From: CAXSDR01 sp964236445
GTDB taxonomy: Bacteria > Actinomycetota > Actinomycetes > Motilibacterales > Motilibacteraceae
Length of the DNA stretch: 28,541 bases
Assembly: GCA_964236445.1 (NCBI GenBank)
Contig: CAXSDR010000043.1
Location: 1-28,541, forward strand
Direction of reading: 5' to 3'
The notes below the pieces were generated by a model. The model was not told the origin of the DNA. It saw only the letters and a list, made by a program, of their open reading frames with translations, and made no database searches. Position numbers and translations under genes: made by a program. Of the stretch, positions 1 through 11,156 are shown piece by piece (within the stretch, counting starts at the first letter, position 1; every line of letters begins with the position of its first letter).

Positions 1-100
1 ATTCCACCTCGGGTGCGTGCTGAGCCGGCTGCTGGACGCAGAGCTGTCGGGAGCGGAGGCTGCGAACCTAGCGAGTCGGCGCAGCCCAGGGCAATGCGGG
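1..100. other. Non-coding 3' flank of the pyr operon
   Basis: This stretch lies downstream of the pyrF stop on the minus strand. I see no convincing gene, no strong terminator hairpin and no recognisable RNA. The next gene of the cluster, if there is one, is outside the window. Confidence 0.4.
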
Positions 101-826
101 TCATCCCGAGGCTGTCCGCAGGACGGCCAACGAGGCCGCGATCGCGGCCGCCGCGAGCGCCGGATCCGACGCACCGGTGATGGGTCGCCCGATCACCAGC
201 AGGTCGGCGCCGTCGGCCACCGCCTGCTGCGGCGTGGCGACGCGCGCCTGGTCAGCGGCGTCGGCGCCGGCGGGGCGCACCCCTGGCGTGACCAGCACGA
301 TGTCGGCCCCCACCTCCGCGCGCACCGCCGCGACCTCCCTCGGTGAGCACACCAGCGCCCCGGCACCAGCTCCCACAGCGAGCACGGCCAACCGGCGTAC
401 GGCGTCGATGGGCGTGCCGATCACCCCCACCGAGGTCAGCGCGGCAGCGTCGAGACTCGTCAGGACGGTCACCGCGGTGATGCGCCCGTCGGGCAGCTCG
501 TCGGCCGCGGCGCGCACCATCGCCGCCCCGCCGCCGGCGTGCACGGTGACGTAGTCGGGTCGCAGCGCCCTGATCGAGCGCACCGCGCCGGCGACAGTGT
601 TGGGGATGTCGTGCAGCTTGAGGTCGAGGAAGATCTCCCGGCCGCCGCTCGCCTCGCGGACCTGGTGGACCGCTGCGACCCCGTCGCGCAGATAGAGCTC
701 CAGACCGACCTTCAGGGTCTGGACGTGCGGCCCGACGGCACGCGCCCAGGACAGCGCCGTCGCCAGGTCCGGGGCGTCGAGGGCGACGGCGACCGGTGCC
801 GATCGTGCGTCGTCGGGGGTGTTCAC
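101..826 (-). CDS. pyrF: Orotidine 5'-phosphate decarboxylase
   Basis: PyrF decarboxylates OMP to UMP, the last step of de novo pyrimidine synthesis, in the cytosol. The 241-residue protein is a TIM-barrel of the short (E. coli/Bacillus-like) OMP decarboxylase type. The catalytic signature is visible as Asp68-Leu-Lys70-Leu-His-Asp73 followed by IPNT, and the phosphate-binding end as VTPGVRP and LVIGRPIT. The GTG start at 826 overlaps the pyrD stop in a GTGA arrangement, so translation is probably coupled. It is the last gene of the pyr operon. Mycobacteria, as I recall, carry a longer variant, so the short form is a mild family distinction. The identification is firm. Confidence 0.95.
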   Translation of the reverse strand: MNTPDDARSAPVAVALDAPDLATALSWARAVGPHVQTLKVGLELYLRDGVAAVHQVREASGGREIFLDLKLHDIPNTVAGAVRSIRALRPDYVTVHAGGGAAMVRAAADELPDGRITAVTVLTSLDAAALTSVGVIGTPIDAVRRLAVLAVGAGAGALVCSPREVAAVRAEVGADIVLVTPGVRPAGADAADQARVATPQQAVADGADLLVIGRPITGASDPALAAAAIAASLAVLRTASG

Positions 827-1938
827 GAGGTCTCCTGGGCGATGTCGGCGATGTCGGCGGTGTCGGCGGTGTCGGTCGCGGGTGGCTGCTTCTCGGGGGC
901 CGGCGCGTCGTCGGCCGGCGCGTCCTGCGTCATCGCCGCGGCGACCGTGCGGTCGCGCGCACCGTGGGCGATGCCGACCACGTCCTGCAGGCGGCTGAAC
1001 CCACGTGCGGCCAGCTCCTGGCGCAGTTCGACGAGGACCCGCATCGGCGCACCGGGGTCATGGAACACCACGGTGCCGACCGACACGGCGCTCGCGCCGG
1101 CGGCCAGCAGCTCGAGGGCGTCCATGCCGGTGCGTACGCCGCCGACCCCGAGGATCGGGACCTCCGGCAGCGCGGCGTGCACCTGCCAGACGCAGCGCAC
1201 GGCGACGGGCCGGATCGCCGGGCCGGACAGCCCTCCGGTGACACCGCCGAGCATCGGCCGCAGCGTTGCGGGGTCGATCACCAGCCCCAGGAGGGTGTTG
1301 ATCATCGTCAGCCCGTCGGCCCCGGCGGCCACGCAGGCCTCGGCGATCGTGACGATGCTGGTGACGTCGGGCGAGAGCTTGGCCAGCACCGGGACCGCCG
1401 GGTTCGAGCTGCGCTTCACTGCCGCGACCACCGACTCAGACGCCGTCGGGTCGCATGCGAACACCAGCCCGCGGTTCTCGACGTTGGGGCAGGAGATGTT
1501 GACCTCGATGGCGGCGACAGATCCCTCGGGGGCAGCGCGCAGCCGCCGGGCGACCTCGGCGAACTCCTCGACACTGCCGCCGGCGATCGAGACGATGGTG
1601 CGAACCCCGCGCTCAGCGAGCCAGGGGAGGTCACGCTCGAGGAAGACATCGATGCCGGGGCCCTGCAGCCCGATCGAGTTGAGCATGCCGCTGGGCGTCT
1701 CGGCCATGCGTGGGGTCGGCCGCCCCGAACGCGGCCGCAGCATCACGCTCTTGGTCACCACGGCGCCGAGGTCGGCGAGGTCGAAGAAGCCGGCGAGCTC
1801 GCGACCGTTCGCCGCGCAGCCCGACGCCGTCGCCACCGGGTTGGGCAGCTCGAGCCACGCCAGCGAGGTGCGCATGTCCACCGGCGCGGCAGGGGCCGGC
1901 GCGGCAGGCTCGATGGTGCGCACGCTGAATCCCGTCAC
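823..1938 (-). CDS. pyrD: Dihydroorotate dehydrogenase, class 1B catalytic subunit
   Basis: PyrD oxidises dihydroorotate to orotate using FMN. As a class 1B enzyme it passes electrons to PyrK and on to NAD+. The 371-residue protein has the FMN barrel, with substrate-binding NSIGLQGPG around residues 87-95 and the catalytic cysteine in VNISCPN (Cys150), which marks class 1 (class 2 enzymes use serine). Pairing with pyrK immediately upstream identifies class 1B. I chose the GTG at 1938 because it forms a GTGA overlap with the pyrK stop; an internal ATG at 1875 (DMRTSLAW) is a shorter alternative. The same frame stays open upstream of 1938, but that part is antisense-like shadow of pyrK. The C-terminal tail of about 35 residues (Asp/Ala/Thr-rich) looks disordered. 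Confidence 0.93.
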   Translation of the reverse strand: MTGFSVRTIEPAAPAPAAPVDMRTSLAWLELPNPVATASGCAANGRELAGFFDLADLGAVVTKSVMLRPRSGRPTPRMAETPSGMLNSIGLQGPGIDVFLERDLPWLAERGVRTIVSIAGGSVEEFAEVARRLRAAPEGSVAAIEVNISCPNVENRGLVFACDPTASESVVAAVKRSSNPAVPVLAKLSPDVTSIVTIAEACVAAGADGLTMINTLLGLVIDPATLRPMLGGVTGGLSGPAIRPVAVRCVWQVHAALPEVPILGVGGVRTGMDALELLAAGASAVSVGTVVFHDPGAPMRVLVELRQELAARGFSRLQDVVGIAHGARDRTVAAAMTQDAPADDAPAPEKQPPATDTADTADIADIAQETS

Positions 1939-2801
1939 GGCCGTGCCTGCAGCGGCTCGGCTTGCGGAGCGCCGTGGGTGTCGGCCGGCACGGTCCCGAC
2001 GTCGCCCCACCGCACAGCGTCCCCGCGGAAGATCGGCCCCTCGGTGCACGAGCGCACCATGCGCGTCACGCCGTCGTCCCCGACAACCGGCAGGACGCAG
2101 GTCATGCAGACCCCGATGCCGCACGCCATCGCCTCTTCCACGGCGACCTGCGAGGCGACGCCGTGCTCGGTCGCGATCTCGGACACCGCGCGCAGCATCC
2201 CCATCGGCCCGCAGGCATAGACGACCTCGGTGCCGGCGCGGGCGAACAGCGCCGGCAGCACGTCGCTGACCCTGCCACGGACGCCGGCCGAACCGTCGTC
2301 GGTCGTGATGGCGACGTGATCGGCCATCCGCTTGGCGTCCAGGGCGCCGAACAGCCGGTCCTCGCTCGCGGCACCGAGCACGAAGTCGACCCGGCAACCA
2401 CGCTTGCGCAGTGCCTCACCGAGGCTCAACAGCGGCGCGCTGCCGTAGCCGCCGCCGACGAGCGTGCAGCTCACCGGCTCGCGCGGCAGCGAGAACGGCC
2501 GCCCGAGCGGACCCACGATGTCGACGAGGTCGTGCGGCCGGCGCGACGCGAGCCACGCCGTGCCGGCCCCGTGCACGGACAGCACGATCTCGACGGTGCC
2601 GCCGTAGATTCCACGCTCCTGGACGCGGTAGATCGAGAACGAGCGTCGCAGCAGCATGCTCGACGCCGGGCCACCGACCGCCAGCGCGACGAAGTGACCG
2701 GGCCTGGTGTGCTCGGCGATGCCCGGCGCGACCAGCGTCACGGCGACGTAGGCGCCCACCCGCCGGGTCGAGAGCACCTCACCTTTCACCTGGAGCGCCA
2801 C
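1935..2801 (-). CDS. pyrK: Dihydroorotate dehydrogenase electron-transfer subunit (FAD, 2Fe-2S)
   Basis: PyrK takes electrons from the PyrD flavin through a [2Fe-2S] cluster and FAD to NAD+. The 288-residue protein starts with a ferredoxin-reductase-like beta-barrel containing the FAD motif RRSFSIYR (residues 52-59). A nucleotide-binding domain follows (LVGGGYGSAPL near 114-124, YACGPMGML near 195-203). The iron-sulfur loop has Cys227, Cys232, Cys235 and Cys252. The start is GTG at 2801, only one base after the carB stop. The 3' end overlaps pyrD by 4 nt, consistent with a PyrK-PyrD complex made in equal amounts. The C-terminal 35 residues beyond the last cysteine are longer than in the Bacillus protein and look unstructured. 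Confidence 0.93.
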   Translation of the reverse strand: MALQVKGEVLSTRRVGAYVAVTLVAPGIAEHTRPGHFVALAVGGPASSMLLRRSFSIYRVQERGIYGGTVEIVLSVHGAGTAWLASRRPHDLVDIVGPLGRPFSLPREPVSCTLVGGGYGSAPLLSLGEALRKRGCRVDFVLGAASEDRLFGALDAKRMADHVAITTDDGSAGVRGRVSDVLPALFARAGTEVVYACGPMGMLRAVSEIATEHGVASQVAVEEAMACGIGVCMTCVLPVVGDDGVTRMVRSCTEGPIFRGDAVRWGDVGTVPADTHGAPQAEPLQARP

Positions 2802-2802
2802 G

Positions 2803-6098
<3,296 letters not shown>

Positions 6099-6099
<1 letters not shown>

Positions 6100-7289
6100 T
6101 AGGAGCGACCCTTCTGATCGGACGTGCTGGTCATCAGGTCGGAGAACCTGTCGAAGAGGTGCTCGGCGTCGTGGGGCCCTGCCGTCGCCTCGGGGTGGTA
6201 TTGCACGGAGAATGCGGGCACGTCCATGCAGCGCAGGCCCTCGACGACGCCGTCGTTGAGCGACACGTGCGACACCGCGACACGGCCGAACTCGGTGTCG
6301 GTCACGGCGTCGATGCCGGCCTCGGGGGCGGCGACGGCAAACCCGTGGTTCTGCGCGGTGATCTCGACGCGGCCGGTGGTGCGGTCCATGACGGGCTGGT
6401 TGAGTCCCCGGTGCCCGTAGCGCAGCTTGTAGGTGCCCAGGCCGAGCGCGCGGCCGAGGATCTGGTTGCCGAAGCAGATGCCGAACATCGGCAGGCCGCG
6501 GCTCAGTGCGCCGCGGACCACCTCGACCGGACCATCGGTCGTCGCCGGGTCCCCCGGGCCGTTGCTGACGAACAACCCGTCGGGGGCGATCGCCATGACG
6601 TCCTCGATCGTGCTGGTGGCGGGCAGCACGTGCACCTCCATGCCTCGCTCTGCCATGCGCCGCGGCGTGGCCGACTTGACGCCGAGGTCGAGGCAGGCGA
6701 CGCGTGACGTCATGCGACCGACGGCCGGGACGACGTAGGCCTCCGCGGTGGTGACCTCGTGGGCGAGATCGGCGCCCACCATGGGCGGGCTCTCGAGCAC
6801 GCGCTTCAGCAGGGCTGCGGGGTCGGTCTCGACGCTCGACAGGCCCACACGCATGGCGCCTCGCTCGCGCAGGTGCCGGGTCAGCGCGCGCGTGTCCACG
6901 CCGCCGACCCCCACAACGCCGTAGGTGCGCAGCTCGTCGTCGAGCGAGCGTTCAGAACGCCACGACGACACCCGGCGCGCGGGGTTGCGTACGACGAAGC
7001 CGGCGACCCAGATGCGCCTGGACTCGCGGTCTTCGTCGTTGATGCCGGTGTTGCCGATGTGCGGGGCGGTCATCACGACGACCTGGCGGTGGTAGGAGGG
7101 GTCGGTCAGCGTCTCCTGATAGCCGGTCATGCCCGTGCTGAACACGGCCTCCCCGAAGATCTCGCCCTGCGCCCCGAACGAGGAGCCGCGGAACGTGCGA
7201 CCGTCCTCGAGCACCAGCAGTGCCGGCCGTGCCGGCTCTCCCGGCCCTGCGGCGTCGTGGGATGTGGGCCGTCTCGTTGCTGGAGCCAT
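6099..7289 (-). CDS. carA: Carbamoyl-phosphate synthase small (glutaminase) subunit
   Basis: CarA hydrolyses glutamine and channels ammonia to CarB. The 396-residue protein has the small-subunit N-terminal domain (FGEAVFSTGMTGYQETLTDPSY, residues 45-66) and a class I glutamine amidotransferase domain. The nucleophile is Cys272 in FGICFGNQ, and the partner residues are His365 and Glu367 in QYHPEA. I set the start at the ATG at 7289, which shares one base with the stop of the upstream membrane protein gene (TGATG). The open frame extends further upstream to 7397, but those residues are Arg-rich and overlap the neighbouring gene, so they are rejected. Confidence 0.96.
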
Positions 7290-7885
7290 CAGCTCCGCAC
7301 CTCCGTCAAAGCTGTCACTGCGGTCACGAGCGCGTCTCGATTCTGTGGGCTGCGGGGCCGGAACCCGGTGTCGTAGCGGGCGTCGTCGTGCTGCCACGTC
7401 ACGACGACCAGGCCGCCCTCCTCGACGAACGTGCCGGCCATGCCGCGGTCGAGCCGGACGCCACGCACACTGCCGGCAGGGATGAACAGGTCACCGCGAC
7501 CCGGTCGCGCGAGCAGGACGCCCGACGTCGTCACGAGCAGGTCGGCGGGCCCGCGCACACCGAGCCCGTGGGCGTGGACGCGGGCGAGCCAGTCCCCCGC
7601 CAGGGTGGTGGCGACGTAGGACCCCTCGGCTCGGGCACGCACGGCGCCCAGCGCGTGGGCGGGAGGCACGGGCGCGAGCACGAAGGCCGACTGCTCGGAG
7701 GTCCGGCGTCGGCGCCAGGAGCGCCACATGAGCAGATAGACCACGGCCAGCACGGCCAGCACGGCGGCCGTCAGCAGGAGCCGCTCACCCACCTGGGTGA
7801 CGCGTTGCTGCGTGCGAGCGACGCCAGAACTCGAAATCCCTGAAGCGCAAATCGCCGAACGGAGCAACAGCGAACTCGGCGTCAT
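7289..7885 (-). CDS. Conserved actinobacterial membrane protein of the pyr operon (PH-like domain, unknown function)
   Basis: This 198-residue protein has one clear membrane helix (about residues 36-55, LLLTAAVLAVLAVVYLLMW) followed by an Arg-rich stop-transfer stretch. A cytoplasmic soluble domain of about 140 residues follows, predicted to be mainly beta and resembling small PH-like folds (ends in VVVTWQHDDARYDTGFRPRS). By position it matches the uncharacterised membrane protein I recall between pyrC and carA in mycobacteria (Rv1382) and Streptomyces. The ATG at 7885 overlaps the pyrC stop as ATGA, and the 3' end overlaps carA by one base, so it is made together with the pyrimidine enzymes. 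No catalytic motif is visible. The function is unknown; a role tethering or tuning the pathway at the membrane is only a guess. Confidence 0.82.
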   Translation of the reverse strand: MTPSSLLLRSAICASGISSSGVARTQQRVTQVGERLLLTAAVLAVLAVVYLLMWRSWRRRRTSEQSAFVLAPVPPAHALGAVRARAEGSYVATTLAGDWLARVHAHGLGVRGPADLLVTTSGVLLARPGRGDLFIPAGSVRGVRLDRGMAGTFVEEGGLVVVTWQHDDARYDTGFRPRSPQNRDALVTAVTALTEVRS

Positions 7886-9198
7886 GCGATTGCGCCGTCG
7901 AGCACGGTCGGGCGACCTCGCAGGAAGGTCGCAACGACGCGACCCGGGAGCGTACGCCCGTGGTAGGGGTTGTTGGTGCTCAGTGACGCAGTGCTCGACC
8001 TGTCGACCATTGAGCGGGCCGCCGAGTCGTGCAGCATGACGTTCGCGGGCGCGCCCACCACGAGGCCGCGGCCCTGAGACGCAAGCCGACCGATGTGCGC
8101 GGGGCGCGTCGAGGTGCGGTCGGCCACGCCTGCCCAGTCGAGCAGGCCGGTGTCGACCAAGGTCTCCTGCACGATGCGCAGCGCCGTCTCGAGCCCGACC
8201 ATGCCGGGCATGGCGAACGCCCACTCGCACTGCTTGTCCTCGCTGGCATGAGGGGCGTGATCGGTGGCGATCGCGTCGATCGTCCCGTCGGCCACAGCGA
8301 GGCGCAGCGCCTCGACGTCGGACGTGGAGCGCAGCGGGGGGTTCACCTTGAACACGGGGTCGTAGCTCGAGACCAGCGTGTCGTCGAGCAGCAGGTGGTG
8401 CGGGGTGACCTCGGCCGTCACGTCGACGCCACGGGCCTTCGCCCAGCGCAGGATCTCGACCGTGCCCGCCGTGCTCACGTGGCAGACGTGCAGCCGGCTC
8501 CCGACGTGCTGGGCCAGCAGGACGTCGCGGGCGACGATCGCCTCCTCGGCCACCGCCGGCCACCCCGTCAGGCCGAGCAGGCCCGAGAGGGCGCCCTCGT
8601 TCATCTGCGCGCCCTCCGTGAGACGCGGTTCCTGCGCGTGCTGGGCGATGACGCCGTCGAAGGCCTTGACGTATTCGAGCGCACGGCGCATCAACACCGC
8701 GTCGGAGACGCAGGAACCGTCGTCGGAGAAGACGCGGACGTGAGCGGCCGAGTCGGCCATGGCGCCGAGCTCCGCGAGCCGCTCGCCGCGCAGGCCGACG
8801 GTGACCGCACCGACCGGGACGACGTCGCACCAGCCCGCGTCACGCCCGAGCCGCCACACCTGCTCCACGACGCCGGCCGTGTCGGCCACCGGGTCGGTGT
8901 TGGCCATGGCGTGCACGGCGGTGAAGCCGCCCAGCGCGGCTGCCCTGGTGCCGGTGTCCACGGTCTCGGCGTCCTCGCGGCCGGGCTCGCGCAGGTGGAC
9001 GTGCAGGTCGACGAGGCCGGGCAGGGCGATGAGGCCGTCGGCGTCGAGGACGTGCCCCCCGCCCACGTCAGCCGCGCCCGCCGCGACGATGTCGCGGACG
9101 ATGCCGTCGCGGAGCACCACATCGACGGGGTCGGCGCCCAGCGGGCGGCAGCCACGCAGGATCCACGTCGACGTCGGGCTGGTCGGGTCTGCGGTCAT
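7882..9198 (-). CDS. pyrC: Dihydroorotase (type I)
   Basis: PyrC cyclises carbamoyl-aspartate to dihydroorotate. The 438-residue length and motifs fit the type I amidohydrolase dihydroorotases found beside PyrB: metal-ligand motif DLHVHLREPG (His66, His68, Arg70), VFSDDG, VTPHHLLL, and IATDHAPHA with the catalytic Asp and His. The ATG at 9198 overlaps the pyrB stop (ATGA) and the gene ends in another ATGA with the membrane protein gene. Nothing looks degenerate. Confidence 0.96.
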   Translation of the reverse strand: MTADPTSPTSTWILRGCRPLGADPVDVVLRDGIVRDIVAAGAADVGGGHVLDADGLIALPGLVDLHVHLREPGREDAETVDTGTRAAALGGFTAVHAMANTDPVADTAGVVEQVWRLGRDAGWCDVVPVGAVTVGLRGERLAELGAMADSAAHVRVFSDDGSCVSDAVLMRRALEYVKAFDGVIAQHAQEPRLTEGAQMNEGALSGLLGLTGWPAVAEEAIVARDVLLAQHVGSRLHVCHVSTAGTVEILRWAKARGVDVTAEVTPHHLLLDDTLVSSYDPVFKVNPPLRSTSDVEALRLAVADGTIDAIATDHAPHASEDKQCEWAFAMPGMVGLETALRIVQETLVDTGLLDWAGVADRTSTRPAHIGRLASQGRGLVVGAPANVMLHDSAARSMVDRSSTASLSTNNPYHGRTLPGRVVATFLRGRPTVLDGAIA

Positions 9199-10127
9199 CG
9201 AGCCCCTCCCAGGAGCAGATAGAGCACGGCCATGCGCACGCTGACGCCGTTGGAGACCTGCTCGACGATCGTCGAGCGGGCGCAGTCTGCGACCTGAGAG
9301 GCGATCTCGACCCCGCGGTTCATCGGACCCGGGTGCATGACGATCGCGTGCTCCGGCAGCAGGGACGCCCGGGCCACGTCGAGGCCGTAACGGCGGCTGT
9401 ATTCGCGGGCGCTCGGGAAGAACGCGGCGTTCATGCGCTCGCGCTGCACGCGCAGCACCATGGCGACGTCACTCTTGGCGAGCACCGGATCGAGCTCGTA
9501 GGACACCGAGCAGGGCCAGGTCTCGACACCGAGCGGCAGCAGGGTGGGCGGCGCGACGAGGGTGACCTCGGCGCCGAGGGTCGCGAGCAGGAGCACGTTG
9601 GAGCGCGCCACCCGGCTGTGCAGGACGTCACCCACGATCGTGACGCGTCGGCCGTCGAGCCCGCCGCCCTCGCTGGCGCCGAGGCGCCGGCGCATCGTGA
9701 ACGCGTCGAGCAGGGCCTGGGTCGGATGCTCGTGGGTTCCGTCGCCGGCGTTGACGACGCTGCCCTGGGTCCAGCCGGAGCCGGCCAGCTGGTGCGCTGC
9801 GCCGCTCGCCGAGTGCCGCAGCACGATCGCGTCAGCGCCCATGGCCTCGAGGGTCAGCGCGGTGTCTTTGAGGCTCTCGCCCTTGGACACGCTCGAGCCC
9901 TTGGCGCTGAACGTGATGACGTCGGCCGACAACCGCTTCGCAGCCGCCTCGAAGGAGATGCGCGTGCGGGTGGAGTCCTCGAAGAACAGGTTGACGACGG
10001 TGCGGCCGCGCAGCGTCGGGAGCTTCTTGACCTCACGCTGGGAGACGGCCGCCATCTCTCCGGCCGTGTCGAGCAGGAGCAGCGCGTCGGAGCGGGTCAG
10101 GTCGCCGGCTGAGAGCAGGTGCCTCAT
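9195..10127 (-). CDS. pyrB: Aspartate carbamoyltransferase catalytic chain
   Basis: PyrB condenses carbamoyl phosphate with aspartate, the committed step of pyrimidine synthesis. The 310-residue protein carries the carbamoyl-phosphate motif FFEDSTRTRISFE (Ser52-Thr-Arg-Thr-Arg56), GDGTHEHPTQALLD, VLRVQRER for aspartate binding, and MHPGPMNRG. No pyrI regulatory-chain gene is nearby, which fits control at the RNA level by PyrR and possible association with the type I dihydroorotase. The ATG at 10127 overlaps the pyrR stop (ATGA). Confidence 0.97.
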   Translation of the reverse strand: MRHLLSAGDLTRSDALLLLDTAGEMAAVSQREVKKLPTLRGRTVVNLFFEDSTRTRISFEAAAKRLSADVITFSAKGSSVSKGESLKDTALTLEAMGADAIVLRHSASGAAHQLAGSGWTQGSVVNAGDGTHEHPTQALLDAFTMRRRLGASEGGGLDGRRVTIVGDVLHSRVARSNVLLLATLGAEVTLVAPPTLLPLGVETWPCSVSYELDPVLAKSDVAMVLRVQRERMNAAFFPSAREYSRRYGLDVARASLLPEHAIVMHPGPMNRGVEIASQVADCARSTIVEQVSNGVSVRMAVLYLLLGGAR

Positions 10128-10702
10128 AGCCGCTCCCCCAGCAGGACCGCGTCCTCGCCGTCGTGCTCCGCCAGGTGGACGCGTACGACCTCGCGCAGCG
10201 ACGTCGGCAGGTTCTTGCCGACGTAGTCGGCGCGGATGGGCAGCTCGCGGTGGCCGCGGTCGACGAGCACCGCCAGCTGGACCGACCGGGGCCGACCAAG
10301 GTCGTCGAGGGCCGTCAGCGCGGCGCGGACGGTGCGACCGCTGAACAGCACGTCGTCCACGAGCACGACCAGCCGGCCGTCGATGCCGCCCTCCGGCACG
10401 TCGGTGTGCTCCAGGGCGCGGGCAGGACGTAGCCGGAGGTCGTCGCGGTACATCGTGGTGTCGAGGCTGCCGTGGGGGACGTCGCGACCCTGCACCTCGG
10501 AGATGCGGGCGGCGAGCCGGCGGGCCAGTGCCACACCGCGCGTCGGGATGCCGAGCAGGACCAGGTCGTCGGCGCCACGGGTGCGTTCGAGCACCTCGTG
10601 CGCGATGCGGGTGAGGGCACGCGAGACGTCAGCAGCGTCGAGCACGGTCCGGTCGGACGGCTCACTGCCGGCGCCCCGCCGCCCCTGGTCGGGGACGGGC
10701 AT
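10124..10702 (-). CDS. pyrR: Bifunctional pyr operon regulator / uracil phosphoribosyltransferase
   Basis: PyrR binds pyr leader RNA when UMP or UTP is high and represses the operon; many members also have uracil phosphoribosyltransferase activity. The 192-residue protein has a PRPP-binding loop at about residues 112-126 (VVLVDDVLFSGRTVR) and the PyrR-type stretches GIPTRGVALARRL and RADYVGKNLPTS. The ATG at 10702 is preceded by a perfect AAGGAGGT ribosome binding site (10706-10713), which is itself the 3' edge of a PyrR-loop-like sequence. This is the first gene of the operon, so PyrR probably limits its own translation and that of the coupled genes. The N-terminal 16 residues are not conserved in character. 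Confidence 0.96.
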   Translation of the reverse strand: MPVPDQGRRGAGSEPSDRTVLDAADVSRALTRIAHEVLERTRGADDLVLLGIPTRGVALARRLAARISEVQGRDVPHGSLDTTMYRDDLRLRPARALEHTDVPEGGIDGRLVVLVDDVLFSGRTVRAALTALDDLGRPRSVQLAVLVDRGHRELPIRADYVGKNLPTSLREVVRVHLAEHDGEDAVLLGERL

Positions 10703-10706
10703 GGGA

Positions 10707-10731
10707 CCTCCTTGCCAGCCTCACAGGACCG
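10707..10731 (-). promoter_or_regulatory. PyrR-binding loop overlapping the pyrR Shine-Dalgarno
   Basis: Read on the minus strand, the pyrR leader contains TGTGAGGCTGGCAAGG flanked by TCC and AGG. It matches the Bacillus PyrR-binding loops as I recall them (core AGAGAGGCUGAGAAGGA): UCCU pairs with AGGA and the conserved GAGG lies in the loop. The stem uses the AAGGAGG that is the ribosome binding site of pyrR. Bound PyrR would therefore stabilise a hairpin that hides the Shine-Dalgarno, that is, translational repression as described for mycobacteria. I see no separate terminator/antiterminator pair in the short leader. Confidence 0.8.
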
Positions 10732-10757
10732 GCGTTAAAGGATGTCGGGCAGCGCCG

Positions 10758-10766
10758 ACGCTACCA
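10758..10766 (-). promoter_or_regulatory. Possible extended -10 promoter of the pyr operon
   Basis: On the minus strand TGGTAGCGT forms an extended -10 element (TGn plus TAGCGT, 10763-10758). It would start transcription near 10751 and give a leader of about 48 nt that ends with the PyrR loop. No good -35 hexamer is present 16-18 nt upstream, so this rests on the -10 alone. Confidence 0.4.
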
Positions 10767-10891
10767 GCCCTGCACCGCGCGCTCCGCCGACCTCGATGCC
10801 CGAACCTCCGCTACGTCGACACCCGCGGCCTGCCGGGGGCCGCGCGACGCGACGCAGCCGGGCGACGACGGATGCCGCCGTCTCGCTCTGG

Positions 10892-10905
10892 GTGACGTGC
10901 GTCAC
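10892..10905. promoter_or_regulatory. Palindrome GTGACG-TG-CGTCAC, BldD-box-like
   Basis: There are two perfect 6-bp arms around a 2-nt centre. Read outward it is GTGA-N6-TCAC, which resembles the BldD operator consensus I recall (AGTGA-Nm-TCACC). A second copy of the right half in opposite orientation (TGACGCAC) follows at about 10920. Regulation by BldD is inference. Confidence 0.45.
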
Positions 10906-10986
10906 GGCCGCAGATGGCATGACGCACATGACAGGAGCAGCCGCACGTGCAACGGTGACCGACGTGACGCCCGGCCACCCAGAAGA

Positions 10987-11018
10987 GCAGAGCCACACTG
11001 AGGGGACTGTGACTCTGC
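10987..11018. promoter_or_regulatory. 11-bp inverted repeat (hairpin or operator)
   Basis: GCAGAGCCACA (10987-10997) and TGTGACTCTGC (11008-11018) are complementary at 10 of 11 positions around a 10-nt loop. No T-run follows on either strand within the next bases. It may be a terminator without a U-tract, an operator with TGTGACT half-sites, or part of a small RNA. Confidence 0.4.
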
Positions 11019-11138
11019 GTAGATCATCCGTTACTTGGTTTGTGGCCGCAAACGCATGCATCTGGACATCCCGGCATGGTTGCGTGCAAAGTAGCGGCAA
11101 AACCGGGCCGGAACACCTAAGTTTCGGCCAGATGAGCG

Positions 11139-11153
11139 ACTACTGTGCGTAGT
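11139..11153. promoter_or_regulatory. Inverted repeat ACTAC-N5-GTAGT upstream of the bldD -35
   Basis: This perfect 5-bp inverted repeat ends four bases before the putative -35 hexamer of bldD, a position suited to an activator or repressor site. The binding protein is unknown. Confidence 0.35.
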
Positions 11154-11156
11154 ACC

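Noticed and set aside
539..2269. Long plus-strand open frames opposite pyrD and pyrK
   Set aside because: They are Arg/Ser/Pro-rich, low-complexity shadows of clearly identified minus-strand genes.
1939..2397. N-terminal extension of the pyrD frame
   Set aside because: It is Arg-rich shadow sequence overlapping pyrK; the GTG at 1938 fits the class 1B length and couples to pyrK.
10742..11152. A 136-codon plus-strand frame in the pyrR-bldD gap
   Set aside because: It starts inside the pyr leader, has no ribosome site, atypical composition and overlaps control elements.
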